This document shows positions 26,947 through 36,273 of a stretch of 64,000 nucleotides of DNA, one piece after another (the first letter of the stretch is position 1; every line of letters begins with the position of its first letter). The position numbers were made by a program, and so were the translations under genes. The stretch is from contig NZ_CALFXI010000100.1 of assembly GCF_937958065.1 (NCBI RefSeq), positions 124,001 through 188,000 of the forward strand, in the 5' to 3' direction. Below the pieces are notes generated by a model that was given only the letters and a program-made list of their open reading frames with translations, was not told the DNA's origin and did no database searches. The stretch comes from an uncultured Steroidobacter sp. (GTDB taxonomy: Bacteria; Pseudomonadota; Gammaproteobacteria; Steroidobacterales; Steroidobacteraceae).

Positions 26947-27069
26947 GTGTATTCCTGCGAACGAGAAAGACCGACGCGCTATTGTGCCGGAATCGTCCGA
27001 CGCGGGCGCGCCTGCCGGGCGCAAAAGCCGCTTTATGACCCTGGCTGGTGGAGTTACCGTAACTGCCGC

Positions 27070-28401
27070 ATGTCTCCCCCACCCGCAGTGGCCGCCGGCG
27101 ACGATCGCATCGGCATGCTCGATACGACGCGGGGCGTCGCCGTGCTCGGCATCCTGCTGATGAACATCACCGGCTTCGGCCTGCCGTACGCGTACGACGA
27201 TCCCACCGTGTGGGGCGGCAACACGGAGGCCGATCTGGTCGTCTGGCGCATCATGTCGCTGTTCTTCGAAGGCACGATGCGAGGCTTGTTCACGCTGCTG
27301 TTTGGTGCCAGCGCCTTGCTGTTCCTACAGCGGCATGCGTCGCGCACCACGGAGGTGCACCCGACGGATTTGTATTTTCGACGCACGCTGTGGCTGATCG
27401 TCTTCGGGCTGGTCAACGGGTACGTGCTGTTATGGAGCGGCGACGTGCTGTTCTATTACGGCCTCGCCGGGCTGGTACTGTTCGTATTCCGCAAGCTATC
27501 GCCAGGGCGATTGCTGATCCTCGCGACCGCGTTCATGTTATTGCAAACGCTGATCTCGGCGGGGGAGTGGCAGGATTTCAACGAGACTCAGACCCACGCG
27601 CAGGCCGCGAACGAGCGCGTCGCGAGTGGTCGGCCGCCAGCCGATGGCGACCAGGAGGCCATGGATGCCTTTGCCGCTCTGCAGACGGAGTACCGGCCGG
27701 CGCGTGAGAATCTGCAAGCGTACATAGCCAATGTGCGTGAGAGCTACTCGTCCGCGTTTGCCGTGCTTCGGGGCGACACGTGGTTCATGCAAAGCGTGTT
27801 CTTCTTTCGACACGGCATCGTCGAGTGCTTCGGCATGATGCTACTGGGCATGGCGCTGCTGAAATGGGGCGTACTCAGCGGCGCCAGCTCGACGCGGGTG
27901 TATCTCGCGATGATGGTCATCGGGTACACGCTCGGCTCCATCGTCAACCTTTTCGAGATGCACGAACTGGAGGGTGACGGCTTCGCGCCCGCGGCGCAGA
28001 TGAATGCCCTGCTCACGTACGATCTCGGCCGGATTCCGATGACCCTCGGCCATCTTGGACTGATCGCAATCCTTTGCCGGACTGCGTGGTTTGCGAATGC
28101 CGCGCGTGTGCTGGCAGCCGTTGGCAAGATGGCTTTGACGAACTACCTCGCCCAAAGCTTGATATGCCTGCTGATCTTCACCGGCGCCGGCCTTGCCTGG
28201 TACGGCCAGCTCGCGAGACACGAGCTGTACTACGTGGTCGCTGGGATCTGGGTATTGCAGCTGATCTGGAGCCCGCTCTGGCTGCGTCACTTCCGTTATG
28301 GACCCGCGGAGTGGCTGTGGCGCTCCCTCACCTATTGGCGCGTACAGCCGATACGCCGCGTTCAAAAGGGGACCGGTCTGTTTTTCCGGCGGGCGGAATA
28401 G
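27070..28401 (+). CDS. DUF418 family membrane protein (YeiB-like)
   Basis: A 443-residue protein with about ten hydrophobic segments. It starts DRIGMLDTTRGVAVLGILLMNI, the hallmark N-terminus of DUF418/YeiB proteins, which relate to acyltransferase-3/heparan N-acetyltransferase-like membrane enzymes. The C-terminal DUF418 block (helices with KMALTNYLAQSLICLLIF and GPAEWLWRSLTY) is intact. The last ten residues (QKGTGLFFRR) appear to come from a REP-like element that runs over the stop codon. No enzymatic activity is established for the family. It converges on the DNA ligase gene. Confidence 0.85.
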   Translation: MSPPPAVAAGDDRIGMLDTTRGVAVLGILLMNITGFGLPYAYDDPTVWGGNTEADLVVWRIMSLFFEGTMRGLFTLLFGASALLFLQRHASRTTEVHPTDLYFRRTLWLIVFGLVNGYVLLWSGDVLFYYGLAGLVLFVFRKLSPGRLLILATAFMLLQTLISAGEWQDFNETQTHAQAANERVASGRPPADGDQEAMDAFAALQTEYRPARENLQAYIANVRESYSSAFAVLRGDTWFMQSVFFFRHGIVECFGMMLLGMALLKWGVLSGASSTRVYLAMMVIGYTLGSIVNLFEMHELEGDGFAPAAQMNALLTYDLGRIPMTLGHLGLIAILCRTAWFANAARVLAAVGKMALTNYLAQSLICLLIFTGAGLAWYGQLARHELYYVVAGIWVLQLIWSPLWLRHFRYGPAEWLWRSLTYWRVQPIRRVQKGTGLFFRRAE

Positions 28402-28417
28402 TCAATCTGTCCCCTTC
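28366..28417. repeat. REP-like inverted element over the DUF418 3' end
   Basis: AAGGGGACCGGTCTG and, in inverse orientation, CAATCTGTCCCCTT bracket about 25 bp containing a T run. This is the look of the GGGGACAGAT-type extragenic palindromes spread by RAYT transposases. One arm lies in the 3' end of the DUF418 gene and the other in the spacer before the ligase stop. Only one copy is in the window. Confidence 0.45.
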
Positions 28418-29963
28418 AGGTTCCGCTCTGCGCTGCGAATATCTTGCGCACCGAGTCCATGGTGTCGGCGTCTTCGGGGCGCTTGTCGTCCCGATAACGT
28501 TTCACTCGGGCGAGCCGCAGCGCCAGGCCGCCGGGATAGCGTGGGCTGGCCTGCAGATCGCTGAATGCGATCTCCACGACCATTTCCGGACGGATGTAGA
28601 CGGTCCAGTCATCGCGATGCGTTTCGCGAGCGAGGAACTCGCGGGTCTGCCATTCGAGCATCGCATCCGTCAGACCTTTGAATGTCTTGCCGAGCATGAC
28701 GTATTCACCCGTCGCGGGATCGAGCGCGCCAAGATGCAGGTTGGAGAGCTTGCCCGTGCGCCGCCCATGCCCCCACTCGGCGGCCAGCACGATCAGATCC
28801 AGCGTGTGGGCCCGTTTGATCTTGAGCCAGCTGGCGCCGCGATTGCCGGCTTCGTACGGGGCCGACAGTGATTTCGCCATGAGGCCTTCGTGACCGGCGG
28901 CGATCGCGGCATCGTAGAATTCGCTCGCCGCTGTTTCCGAGGACGTCACGAGACGAGGAATGATGTGCTCTGCTGGAACCGCACGCGCCAACGCTTCGTA
29001 ACGCTCCCGCGTCGGCCGATCGGCGAGACTTTCATCCCCCAGGCGCAGGCAATCGAAGAAATACGCGCGCATCGGCAGCTCGGCGCGCAGCTTTTCCACA
29101 TCGAGCTTGCGACCGAAACGACGCATGGTGATCTGAAATGGATGGGGCCGACCCGCCGCGGTGAATGCGATCGCCTCGCCATCGAGAATGACTTCGCGAG
29201 CCGGCAGCTCTTTCACGAGCGCCACGATCTCTGGAACGGCGGCGGTCACATCATTTAGGCTGCGGGTGTAGATATGAACTGAATCGCCGCTCTTGTGCAC
29301 CTGGATGCGCGCGCCATCCATCTTCCACTCGAACACGGCATCTGGGCCGAGCTGCTGCAACGCTTCGCCCACATCGGCAGCCGTTTGCGCCAGCATGGGC
29401 GCGACCGGAGAGAGCAGCTCCAATTGGAAGTTTGCCAGCGCGCTCTCGCCCTCCACCAACGCGGCGTGCGCGACAGCACCCAAGCTCTTTGCATACATCG
29501 CCGCGCGTCGCACCTTGTCGACCGGCATCTGAGCAGCCGCTGCGATGGCATCGACCATCACGCCAGCGAGCGCACCTTGGCGCAGCTCGCCGATCAGCAG
29601 GCGAATCAGGAAATGTTGCTCAGCTTCCGTGGCCCGCGAAAACAGCTCGCGTATCGCGTCGGCGCGGCGCGTCGTCGATCCGCTGCCGCGGATGTCGGCG
29701 ATCTCGGTCAGGCGTCGATCGACTTCCAACACCGAGAGAACGGGTTCGCGAGCTGAGGCTCCGCCGCTCGCTGACTTGAGGACCGAATAGCCAATGCCGA
29801 TCTTACCCTGCGGCGTCTCTCCGGAGAGATATGCGACGCCGATGACGATCTCGTCCGGCTCGAACTGGCGCAGGCACGCCGACAGCTCGCGCACCTTCGC
29901 CAGCCGCGCCGACGTGGCGGCGACTTTGGAAGAGGTCTCGACGATGGCCGCCAGTAGTGTCAT
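28416..29963 (-). CDS. ATP-dependent DNA ligase (LigB/archaeal-like)
   Basis: A 515-residue ATP-dependent ligase. An N-terminal DNA-binding domain (about 1-190), a nucleotidyltransferase domain with the adenylated lysine in KMDG (Lys214), and a C-terminal OB domain with GHGRRTGKLSNLHLGA are all present. Length and order match the LigB/archaeal-type enzymes rather than the short LigC or fused LigD. The chromosomal replicative ligase is expected to be the NAD-dependent LigA, so this is an accessory repair ligase. It starts 8 bp after a sigma factor gene and so may be under the same stress-type control. No polymerase or nuclease partner is adjacent. Confidence 0.9.
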   Translation of the reverse strand: MTLLAAIVETSSKVAATSARLAKVRELSACLRQFEPDEIVIGVAYLSGETPQGKIGIGYSVLKSASGGASAREPVLSVLEVDRRLTEIADIRGSGSTTRRADAIRELFSRATEAEQHFLIRLLIGELRQGALAGVMVDAIAAAAQMPVDKVRRAAMYAKSLGAVAHAALVEGESALANFQLELLSPVAPMLAQTAADVGEALQQLGPDAVFEWKMDGARIQVHKSGDSVHIYTRSLNDVTAAVPEIVALVKELPAREVILDGEAIAFTAAGRPHPFQITMRRFGRKLDVEKLRAELPMRAYFFDCLRLGDESLADRPTRERYEALARAVPAEHIIPRLVTSSETAASEFYDAAIAAGHEGLMAKSLSAPYEAGNRGASWLKIKRAHTLDLIVLAAEWGHGRRTGKLSNLHLGALDPATGEYVMLGKTFKGLTDAMLEWQTREFLARETHRDDWTVYIRPEMVVEIAFSDLQASPRYPGGLALRLARVKRYRDDKRPEDADTMDSVRKIFAAQSGT

Positions 29964-29971
29964 GGATCAAA

Positions 29972-31234
29972 TCAGGGTTGATTCTTCACCGCCCGGGCAC
30001 GGCGCCGGAACAACTCAGCCAGCGTATCGCTCTCGGCAAGCTCCGCCGCTGCATCGAATGCTGCCGCCGCTCGATCATGCTCCTCGATCGCTTCATGCAG
30101 TTCCGCCATCGTGGCGTGATACAGCAGCGTGTCCTGGAGCGCGTGCAATTCATCGCTGGCCCGCAGCGCCAGCAGTGCTTCCTGCGCACCACGTGCGTAG
30201 CGTAACGCGATGACCCGATTCAAAGTTGCAACCGGACTGGGGAACAGCTCGCACAACTGATCGTAGTGACGCACGATCTGCGCCCAGTCGGTGGTCTCCA
30301 TGCTGGCGGCGCTGGCATGTACGGTCGCGATCGCGGCTTCGATGTGGTAGCGAGTCAACGACTCGCCGCGAATGGACCGTGAAAAATACTCCATGCCGGC
30401 ATTGATGGCCGCCTGGTTCCAACGCGAACGATCCTGCCTGGCCAGCGGCACCGGGTGACCTTCCTCATCCGCCCTGGCCGGAGAGCGCGCGGCCGTGAGA
30501 TGCAGTAACGCAGCCAACGCATGTGTTTCAGGCTCGGCGGTCAATGGATGATCGGCCAGCATCCTGACCAGCCGTAACGCATCGTCACACAGCAAAGGCC
30601 GGAACCACTGCGGATGTCGCGGGCTCAGATAGCCCGCATCGAACAGCAGATAGATCGCATTCAGAATGCGGGGCAATCGTTCCTGGACCAGCTCGCGCGG
30701 GGCGATGTCGAAGGTCACCTCCGCATCACGCAGCTCACGCTTGGCTCGCACGATCCGTTGCATGATGGATTGAGGAGACGTCAGCAGAGCATGCGCGATC
30801 TCGTCGACGCTCAAGCCGCAGGCCAGGCGTAACGTCAATGCCAGCTGCGACGCCGGCGTCAGCGACGGGTGGCAACAGAATGCGATCAGCCGCAGCAGTT
30901 CGTCATTGAACGCGCTTTCGGCCGAGAAGGAGCCATCCGGCTCGGCGGCGGGCTCGTGGGTAAATTGTTCGGGCACTTCGAAGCGGGCGCGACGCAACTT
31001 ATCGGTGAGCGCATTCCGGGCCGCCGTATAGAGCCAGGCCGACGGGTTCGTCGGCACGGCATTGATCGACCAGTTTCGCATCGCCGAGACGAGCGCGTCC
31101 TGCACGGCGTCCTCGACCATGTCGATGCGCGCCACACCGGCGCGATTGGCGAGCAGCGCGATCAGCCGACCCGATTCACGACGAAACAGGTCGGCGACCA
31201 GCCGGCGCGCATCACTATCGCTGGGGGATGACAT
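29972..31234 (-). CDS. ECF sigma factor with C-terminal extension (ECF42-like, DUF6596)
   Basis: A 420-residue sigma factor: sigma2 region (about 20-85, with DMVEDAVQDALVSAMRNW and NPSAWLYTAARN), sigma4 region (about 120-180, with LRLACGLSVDEIAHALL), then a ~200-residue TPR-like C-terminal domain typical of group ECF42. These factors lack a classical anti-sigma and are nearly always encoded beside a YCII/DGPF protein, as here (20-bp overlap). The start at MSSPSDSD was chosen because the upstream extension lies inside the YCII gene and is not conserved. The target promoters cannot be read from the window. Confidence 0.9.
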   Translation of the reverse strand: MSSPSDSDARRLVADLFRRESGRLIALLANRAGVARIDMVEDAVQDALVSAMRNWSINAVPTNPSAWLYTAARNALTDKLRRARFEVPEQFTHEPAAEPDGSFSAESAFNDELLRLIAFCCHPSLTPASQLALTLRLACGLSVDEIAHALLTSPQSIMQRIVRAKRELRDAEVTFDIAPRELVQERLPRILNAIYLLFDAGYLSPRHPQWFRPLLCDDALRLVRMLADHPLTAEPETHALAALLHLTAARSPARADEEGHPVPLARQDRSRWNQAAINAGMEYFSRSIRGESLTRYHIEAAIATVHASAASMETTDWAQIVRHYDQLCELFPSPVATLNRVIALRYARGAQEALLALRASDELHALQDTLLYHATMAELHEAIEEHDRAAAAFDAAAELAESDTLAELFRRRARAVKNQP

Positions 31235-31571
31235 CGATCTCGCGCAGTTCGATCCAGCCGAATTCCAGATGCGGCCCCGACGCCAGCCGGGCCTGCGCCT
31301 GTTCGTAGCTGTCCGCGGTGATGACGAACAGGCCACTGATGATGTCCTTGCCTTCGGCGTAGGGCCCTTCGCTCACGACCATCTTGCCCTTCTCGGAGCG
31401 CAGATGACGGCCGCCTTCATCCTTGAGCTTCTTGCCCACACTGACGTGCCCGGCGGCGCGCAGACCGCCGACCCATTCCGAATAGCGCTCGATCAGCGCC
31501 TGCATCTCGGTGGGACTGAGCTTGCGCGTAACTGCGGGATCTTCGTGCAACAGAACCAGATATTCGGCCAT
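31215..31571 (-). CDS. YCII/DGPF family protein
   Basis: A 118-residue YCII-related protein. The family motif DGPFxExK appears here as SEGPYAEGKD, followed by GLFVITADSYEQAQ. Proteins of this type are encoded with ECF42 sigma factors across proteobacteria and actinobacteria and are thought to act in the same stress or redox response, but their biochemical role is unknown. The gene overlaps the sigma factor start by 20 bp and opens a three-gene operon that ends in the DNA ligase. Confidence 0.9.
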   Translation of the reverse strand: MAEYLVLLHEDPAVTRKLSPTEMQALIERYSEWVGGLRAAGHVSVGKKLKDEGGRHLRSEKGKMVVSEGPYAEGKDIISGLFVITADSYEQAQARLASGPHLEFGWIELREIDVIPQR

Positions 31572-31755
31572 GGCGGACTCCTACGTGGTGACGAACAGCA
31601 TACCTGTCCGAAGCCATGACGAGCCGACCCTGCCGAAACAGACATCGACGCGGAAAAGGACGGCATGATGCCGGCCACGACAAGGGTTGGCGGTGTCGCT
31701 TCGGCGAGGGGAAGCACCCGGCAGGGACTGCGGGGGCGCCATCCGACCCGTGGCC

Positions 31756-31789
31756 ATAAAAATGGCACGGTCCGTCCGTGGACCGTGCC
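31756..31789 (-). terminator. Intrinsic terminator of the 785-residue TonB receptor gene
   Basis: Read on the minus strand, a ten-base-pair stem (GGCACGGTCC / GGACCGTGCC) with a six-base loop is followed by ATTTTTATGG. It lies about 60 bp after the receptor stop codon and insulates the YCII/sigma operon. The rest of 31572-31846 holds no gene. Confidence 0.88.
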
Positions 31790-31846
31790 GAGTGCAGGAC
31801 GAGGCGGGAGGTGCCCTCCTCCTGCCAATGAGTATCGATTAGCGGA

Positions 31847-34204
31847 TTATTTGTACTTGTACGCGAGGCGGACGCCCACCTGGCGGCGCTGGCCCCAGCT
31901 GTAGAAAGTCCGCGGCGTTCCGTAGAACGCTTCGGTCTTCACCGCCTCATCGAGCGCATTCGTGATGAATGCCTCGGCGGTCCATTGATCGCTGCTCGAA
32001 CGGAAGGCGATGGCCGCATCCAGCATCGTGTAAGCGGGCTGCACGCCGAAGTTCCTTTCGCCCGGATCCTCCGCGTTCAACGTGCCCGCCGGCCGGTTGG
32101 TGCGGTTCTCCCAGCCGAGGAACATATCGTCGTAGTAGCTGGCGCGAATGCGTGGGACCACTGCAGCACCGCCCGGCAGCGGGAACTCGTGCGAGTACTG
32201 CACGGTCAGCTGATACTCCGGCGCATACGGCAGGTTGTTACCCGCGAAGTTGAACACGTTGCCCACGCAGGCGCCGCTCGCCTCGACACCGAAGGCGCAG
32301 TCGTTCCAGATGCGGCCGCGCGCGTCGCCGAAGTTCTGTTCGTTGCCGAAGAACTCGTCATAGGTCGCATCCAGATACGCGAACGTCGCCGCGAGCTGGC
32401 CCGCGCCATTGAACAGCCCCGCCGAAGCCTCCAGCTCCAGGCCCTTGATGGTGGCGCCGCCCGCGTTGGTGTTGGTCAGCGTCGACTGGCCGGTGACCGG
32501 ATCGATGACCGCTCCGGTCACCTGCATGTCCGTGAACTCCATGTAGAACACGTTCGCGCTGAGCCGCCAGTTGCTGAAATCCGTCTTGATGCCGAGCTCG
32601 GTGCTGTTGACCTCTTCAGGCCGCTGCAGCAGCGAGTTGTTGCGCGAGAAATCGAGCGTGCCGCTGGGCGTCACGAGGTCGTCGTAGCCCTTGCCATCCT
32701 GCAACACACCCGATTTCCAGCCGGTCTCGTACGACAGATACATCATGACCGAATCGGTCAGGTCGTATTCGCCGCGCGCCATCCACGTCGTCTTGCTCCA
32801 GTCGCCTTTCATGTCGTTGTACTGGCGGTAGTAACAACCCTGCTCGCCGTTCAGTGCCGCCGCGTTGCGTGCGAGGTTGCTCGGCAAGTCGCCGCGCAGG
32901 CCAAAGGTGCAGTCGATCGAACGTCCGCCCTTGTCCTCACGCGTATCGTCGATGTAGCGGGCGCCCGCGGTCAGGCGCAGCGCATCGGTGAACTTGAACG
33001 TACCCTGCGCATACGCGCTCTGCGTCTCCAGGGAGCGCGCCGGCTGTACGAATGCCGAGAGCACGGTGTCCTGGTCCTGCGGCGTGAAGCCCCAGCTCCC
33101 GTGCAGCATGTCGAAGCGAATGCTGTTTTCTTCCTCGAAGTAGTAGAGGCCGGCGGTGTAGTTGAAGCGCGCTTCGGACGGATTGGTGAGCTGCAGCTCG
33201 TGCTGAGTTCCCTTGTAGGTCGAGTCCACCGTGTGGCGCGTGTCGCCCTGCGGCTCGTTGCCGTACATCTGGGCCTGGCTGAATTCTGAGTAGCCGCCGA
33301 TGTAACTCAGCGTGTAACCCTCGCCGAAGCCGACATCGAGCCGCGTGCGGAAGCTGTCGGAGTCCAGGTCCAGGTTGCCGGCCGCGGTCGCATCGTTGAC
33401 CCGGTTCTTGAAATCCTGGCTGGCCACGTCACCGGTGCCGCGATTGCGGAAATTCTCGTAGACGAGGTGCCAGCTCACGTCCTCGGAAGGCTGGTACAGC
33501 GAGCTGACTCTGAACGAGCTGAGATCGACCGTGCCGTACTTGCGCGAGGAAGCAAACGGATTGCCCGGCGCGTACTTGGTCTGACCTTCCTGCTCATCCT
33601 TGGCGCCCGCTACGCGGACGGCCCAGTTCTCGGTGATGGGCACATTGGCCATGCCGCGCAGCTCCAGCATCGAGTAGCTGCCCGCGGCGATCTCGCCCGA
33701 AGCGTCGAAGCCGTCCAGACGTGGCTTGGCCGAATGGAGCGACACCGCACCGCCGGTCGAATTGCGTCCGAACAGCGTGCCCTGCGGACCGCGCAGCACC
33801 TCGACGCGATCGAGGTCGTACATCATCACGGTCGTGCCCTGGGAACGGGCCGAGAACACGCCGTCAGTGTAGAACGCGATGCCCTGATCGCCCGCTTCCG
33901 TCTGGTTGCGCGTGCCGAGGCCGCGAATGAAGACCAGCGGCACGGCGTGATCGCCGTTCGAGAAGAATTGCAGATTGGGCACCAGGCCGCGCATGTCGAG
34001 CAGCGTCGAGACGCGATTCTCATCCAGGGTCTGCTGGCTGAAGGCCGAGATCGCAAGCGGCGTTTCCTGAAGATTCGTATCGCGGCGCGTCGCGGTCACG
34101 ACAATGGTTTCCAAACCCGCTCCGCCCGTTTCGGCAGCCAGTACGCCCGCCGACATGGAGAAGCAAATGCCTACCCCACCCAGTACCAAAGGCACTTTTC
34201 GCAT
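31847..34204 (-). CDS. TonB-dependent receptor beside a halogenase
   Basis: A 785-residue receptor starting MRKVPLVLGG, with signal peptide (…SAGVLAAE), TonB box LETIVVTATRR, plug with DRVEVLRGPQGTLFGRNSTGG and a barrel ending RLAYKYK. A long in-frame N-terminal extension to 34273 was rejected because GGGGGA lies seven bases before 34204. The class is the iron-complex-type receptor frequent in Sphingomonadales and Xanthomonadales. It is divergent from a halogenase gene with a palindromic operator between them, so the two are probably coregulated. The ligand is unknown. Confidence 0.92.
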   Translation of the reverse strand: MRKVPLVLGGVGICFSMSAGVLAAETGGAGLETIVVTATRRDTNLQETPLAISAFSQQTLDENRVSTLLDMRGLVPNLQFFSNGDHAVPLVFIRGLGTRNQTEAGDQGIAFYTDGVFSARSQGTTVMMYDLDRVEVLRGPQGTLFGRNSTGGAVSLHSAKPRLDGFDASGEIAAGSYSMLELRGMANVPITENWAVRVAGAKDEQEGQTKYAPGNPFASSRKYGTVDLSSFRVSSLYQPSEDVSWHLVYENFRNRGTGDVASQDFKNRVNDATAAGNLDLDSDSFRTRLDVGFGEGYTLSYIGGYSEFSQAQMYGNEPQGDTRHTVDSTYKGTQHELQLTNPSEARFNYTAGLYYFEEENSIRFDMLHGSWGFTPQDQDTVLSAFVQPARSLETQSAYAQGTFKFTDALRLTAGARYIDDTREDKGGRSIDCTFGLRGDLPSNLARNAAALNGEQGCYYRQYNDMKGDWSKTTWMARGEYDLTDSVMMYLSYETGWKSGVLQDGKGYDDLVTPSGTLDFSRNNSLLQRPEEVNSTELGIKTDFSNWRLSANVFYMEFTDMQVTGAVIDPVTGQSTLTNTNAGGATIKGLELEASAGLFNGAGQLAATFAYLDATYDEFFGNEQNFGDARGRIWNDCAFGVEASGACVGNVFNFAGNNLPYAPEYQLTVQYSHEFPLPGGAAVVPRIRASYYDDMFLGWENRTNRPAGTLNAEDPGERNFGVQPAYTMLDAAIAFRSSSDQWTAEAFITNALDEAVKTEAFYGTPRTFYSWGQRRQVGVRLAYKYK

Positions 34205-34331
34205 GTCTCGTCCCCCAATTTCTTTGCGCTTGTTCCGTGGTTGCTCGCAGCGTTGCCGGCAGCCGGCGCCCAACCCGGGCGGTTGGGGGCATCCTGACGA
34301 CGCTGTTGGGCAAACATCCTAAGGTCAGAAT

Positions 34332-34343
34332 GACAGCGCTGTC
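34332..34343. promoter_or_regulatory. LacI-type palindrome between receptor and halogenase
   Basis: GACAGC|GCTGTC is a perfect 12-bp palindrome with the AGCGCT centre typical of LacI-family operators; the wider site reads AATGACAGCGCTGTCCAA. From memory it resembles NagR-type sites of N-acetylglucosamine regulons. On the minus strand it overlaps a weak TTGGAC/TAGGAT promoter for the receptor. No LacI gene is beside it; the nearest is at 46992-48053. Confidence 0.55.
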
Positions 34344-34575
34344 CAAACATTTTTGAGTTGCAGATCTTGCGCGAAGCCCCGAGGCCGCCAATTGCCGCTA
34401 AATTCGGGGGTCCTGGCGCGGCCTGAAGTCCTTGTTCGCGTTGACTATCGCTGGACATTTCCGGCCAGGAGCACGTAGGCTTCGCGAAACGACCTTGTTG
34501 TCCATTTGAGACAGCAGAGCGTGCGCTCCGCGCCGCGTCGTGCGCAACGCAGCCCAACACAACCCAGGGGAAGCC

Positions 34576-36102
34576 GTGTCCGACATGCGAATTCGCAGCG
34601 TGCTGATTGTGGGCGGCGGCACGGCCGGCTGGATGACCGCCGCCGCGCTTTCTCAGGTGCTGCAGGGCTACTGCGCGATTCGGGTGGTCGAGTCCGAAGA
34701 GATCGGCACCGTGGGCGTCGGGGAAGCGACCATCCCCATGATCTCCGTCTTCAACCGGCTGCTCGGCCTGGATGAGAACGACTTCGTGCGCCAGACACAG
34801 GGCACGTTCAAGCTCGGCATCGAGTTCGTGAACTGGTCCGCCATCGGCCGCGCCTACCTGCATCCGTTCGGACCGTTCGGCACCGACATCAAGGGCGTCT
34901 CCTTCCATGCCTGGTGGCTGAAACTGCGCTCGCTCGGCGAACCGGCCGATCTCGATGATTACTCGCTGCCCGCAGTCGCGGCGCGCAAGGGTCGGTTCAT
35001 GCGGCCGCTGCAGGCGGGCAACACGCCGCTCGCAACGCTCTCCTATGCATTTCACTTCGATGCGGCGCTGTATGCGCGCTATCTGCGCAACTATGCGGAG
35101 CAGCGCGGCGTAGTTCGCACCGAAGGCAAAGTGGTGGACGTGCAGCTCGAGGGCGAGAGCGGCTTCATCCAGTCGGTGCAACTCGCGAGCGGGGAACGCA
35201 TCGAGGCGGACCTGTTCATCGACTGCTCCGGATTTCGAGGCCTGCTCATCGAGCAGGCGCTCAAGAGCGGCTATGAGAACTGGACCCATTGGCTGCCCTG
35301 TGATCGCGCCCTGGCCGTGCCCTGTGAAAACGCGGGCGAGCCTTCGCCCTACACGCGCTCGACCGCGCGCAGCGCCGGCTGGCAGTGGCGCATTCCGTTG
35401 CAGCATCGCATCGGCAATGGCTATGTATATTCGAGCAACCACTTGAGCGACGACGAAGCGGCGCAGACGCTGCTCGCCAATCTCGACGCCCGCCCGCTCG
35501 CCGATCCGCGCGTGCTCAAGTTCGTGACCGGGCGCCGCAAGCGTTTCTGGATCAACAACTGTGTGGCGATTGGTCTTGCGGCCGGATTCATGGAGCCGCT
35601 CGAGTCCACCAGCATTCACCTGATCCAGAGCGGCATCGCGCGGCTGCTCTCGCTGTTCCCCGACCGTCACTTCGAACCGGCGGACATCGAGGAATACAAC
35701 CGTGCCTGCACGTTCGAGTACGAGCGCATTCGCGACTTCCTCATCCTCCACTATCACGCGACGACGCGCGATGACTCGCCGTTCTGGAACGAGTGCCGCA
35801 CCATGAGCATTCCAGAGAGCCTGAAGCAAAGAATGGAGCTGTTCCGCAGCCGGGGCCGCATCTTCCGTCAGGACACCGAGCTGTTCACCGAGACCAGCTG
35901 GTTCGCAGTTTTCATCGGACAGGGCATCGTGCCGCGCGGCTACGATCCCGTCTGCGACGTGTTATCCGCCGACGACTCACGCCGCCGCGTGCTCCAGGTG
36001 CGCTCGGTCATCGCCAACTGCGCCGACGCCATGCCGAAGCACATGGATTTCATCCGCCAGCACTGCCCGGCGCCGCCGATTACGGTTCGCTCGGGCAACT
36101 GA
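34576..36102 (+). CDS. Flavin-dependent tryptophan-type halogenase
   Basis: A 508-residue enzyme expected to use FADH2, oxygen and halide to make hypohalous acid and halogenate an aromatic or indole substrate. The FAD-binding GGGTAGWM is at the N-terminus, the conserved lysine in TFKLGI is Lys79, WQWRIP (the WxWxIP signature) is at 269-274, and EPLES (Glu340/Glu343) carries the catalytic glutamate. Of two starts, GTG at 34576 has AGGGGA five bases upstream; ATG at 34585 is the alternative. It faces a TonB receptor across a shared regulatory region. No flavin reductase is encoded in the window. Confidence 0.92.
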   Translation: MSDMRIRSVLIVGGGTAGWMTAAALSQVLQGYCAIRVVESEEIGTVGVGEATIPMISVFNRLLGLDENDFVRQTQGTFKLGIEFVNWSAIGRAYLHPFGPFGTDIKGVSFHAWWLKLRSLGEPADLDDYSLPAVAARKGRFMRPLQAGNTPLATLSYAFHFDAALYARYLRNYAEQRGVVRTEGKVVDVQLEGESGFIQSVQLASGERIEADLFIDCSGFRGLLIEQALKSGYENWTHWLPCDRALAVPCENAGEPSPYTRSTARSAGWQWRIPLQHRIGNGYVYSSNHLSDDEAAQTLLANLDARPLADPRVLKFVTGRRKRFWINNCVAIGLAAGFMEPLESTSIHLIQSGIARLLSLFPDRHFEPADIEEYNRACTFEYERIRDFLILHYHATTRDDSPFWNECRTMSIPESLKQRMELFRSRGRIFRQDTELFTETSWFAVFIGQGIVPRGYDPVCDVLSADDSRRRVLQVRSVIANCADAMPKHMDFIRQHCPAPPITVRSGN

Positions 36103-36273
36103 CAACAGGACGGCTGTCCGGCACAGCCCGACACTCGAACCACGGATACGAGCTTTCCTCTCCGGCAAGGAATGGAACGCCGGTCCAGCTGAACGAATTG
36201 CATCGGCTTACAGATGCCGCGCGAAGCGGCCGATCTGAGATGATCGAAGACCTGCGTCCGTGCGTTCAGCTAC

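Noticed and set aside
34171..35829. 552-codon open frame on the minus strand
   Set aside because: It is antisense to the halogenase, whose FAD, WxWxIP and EPLE motifs are intact.
34540..36102. Earlier ATG at 34540 as halogenase start
   Set aside because: The AGGGGA site fits GTG 34576, and the added residues are unlike the family N-terminus.
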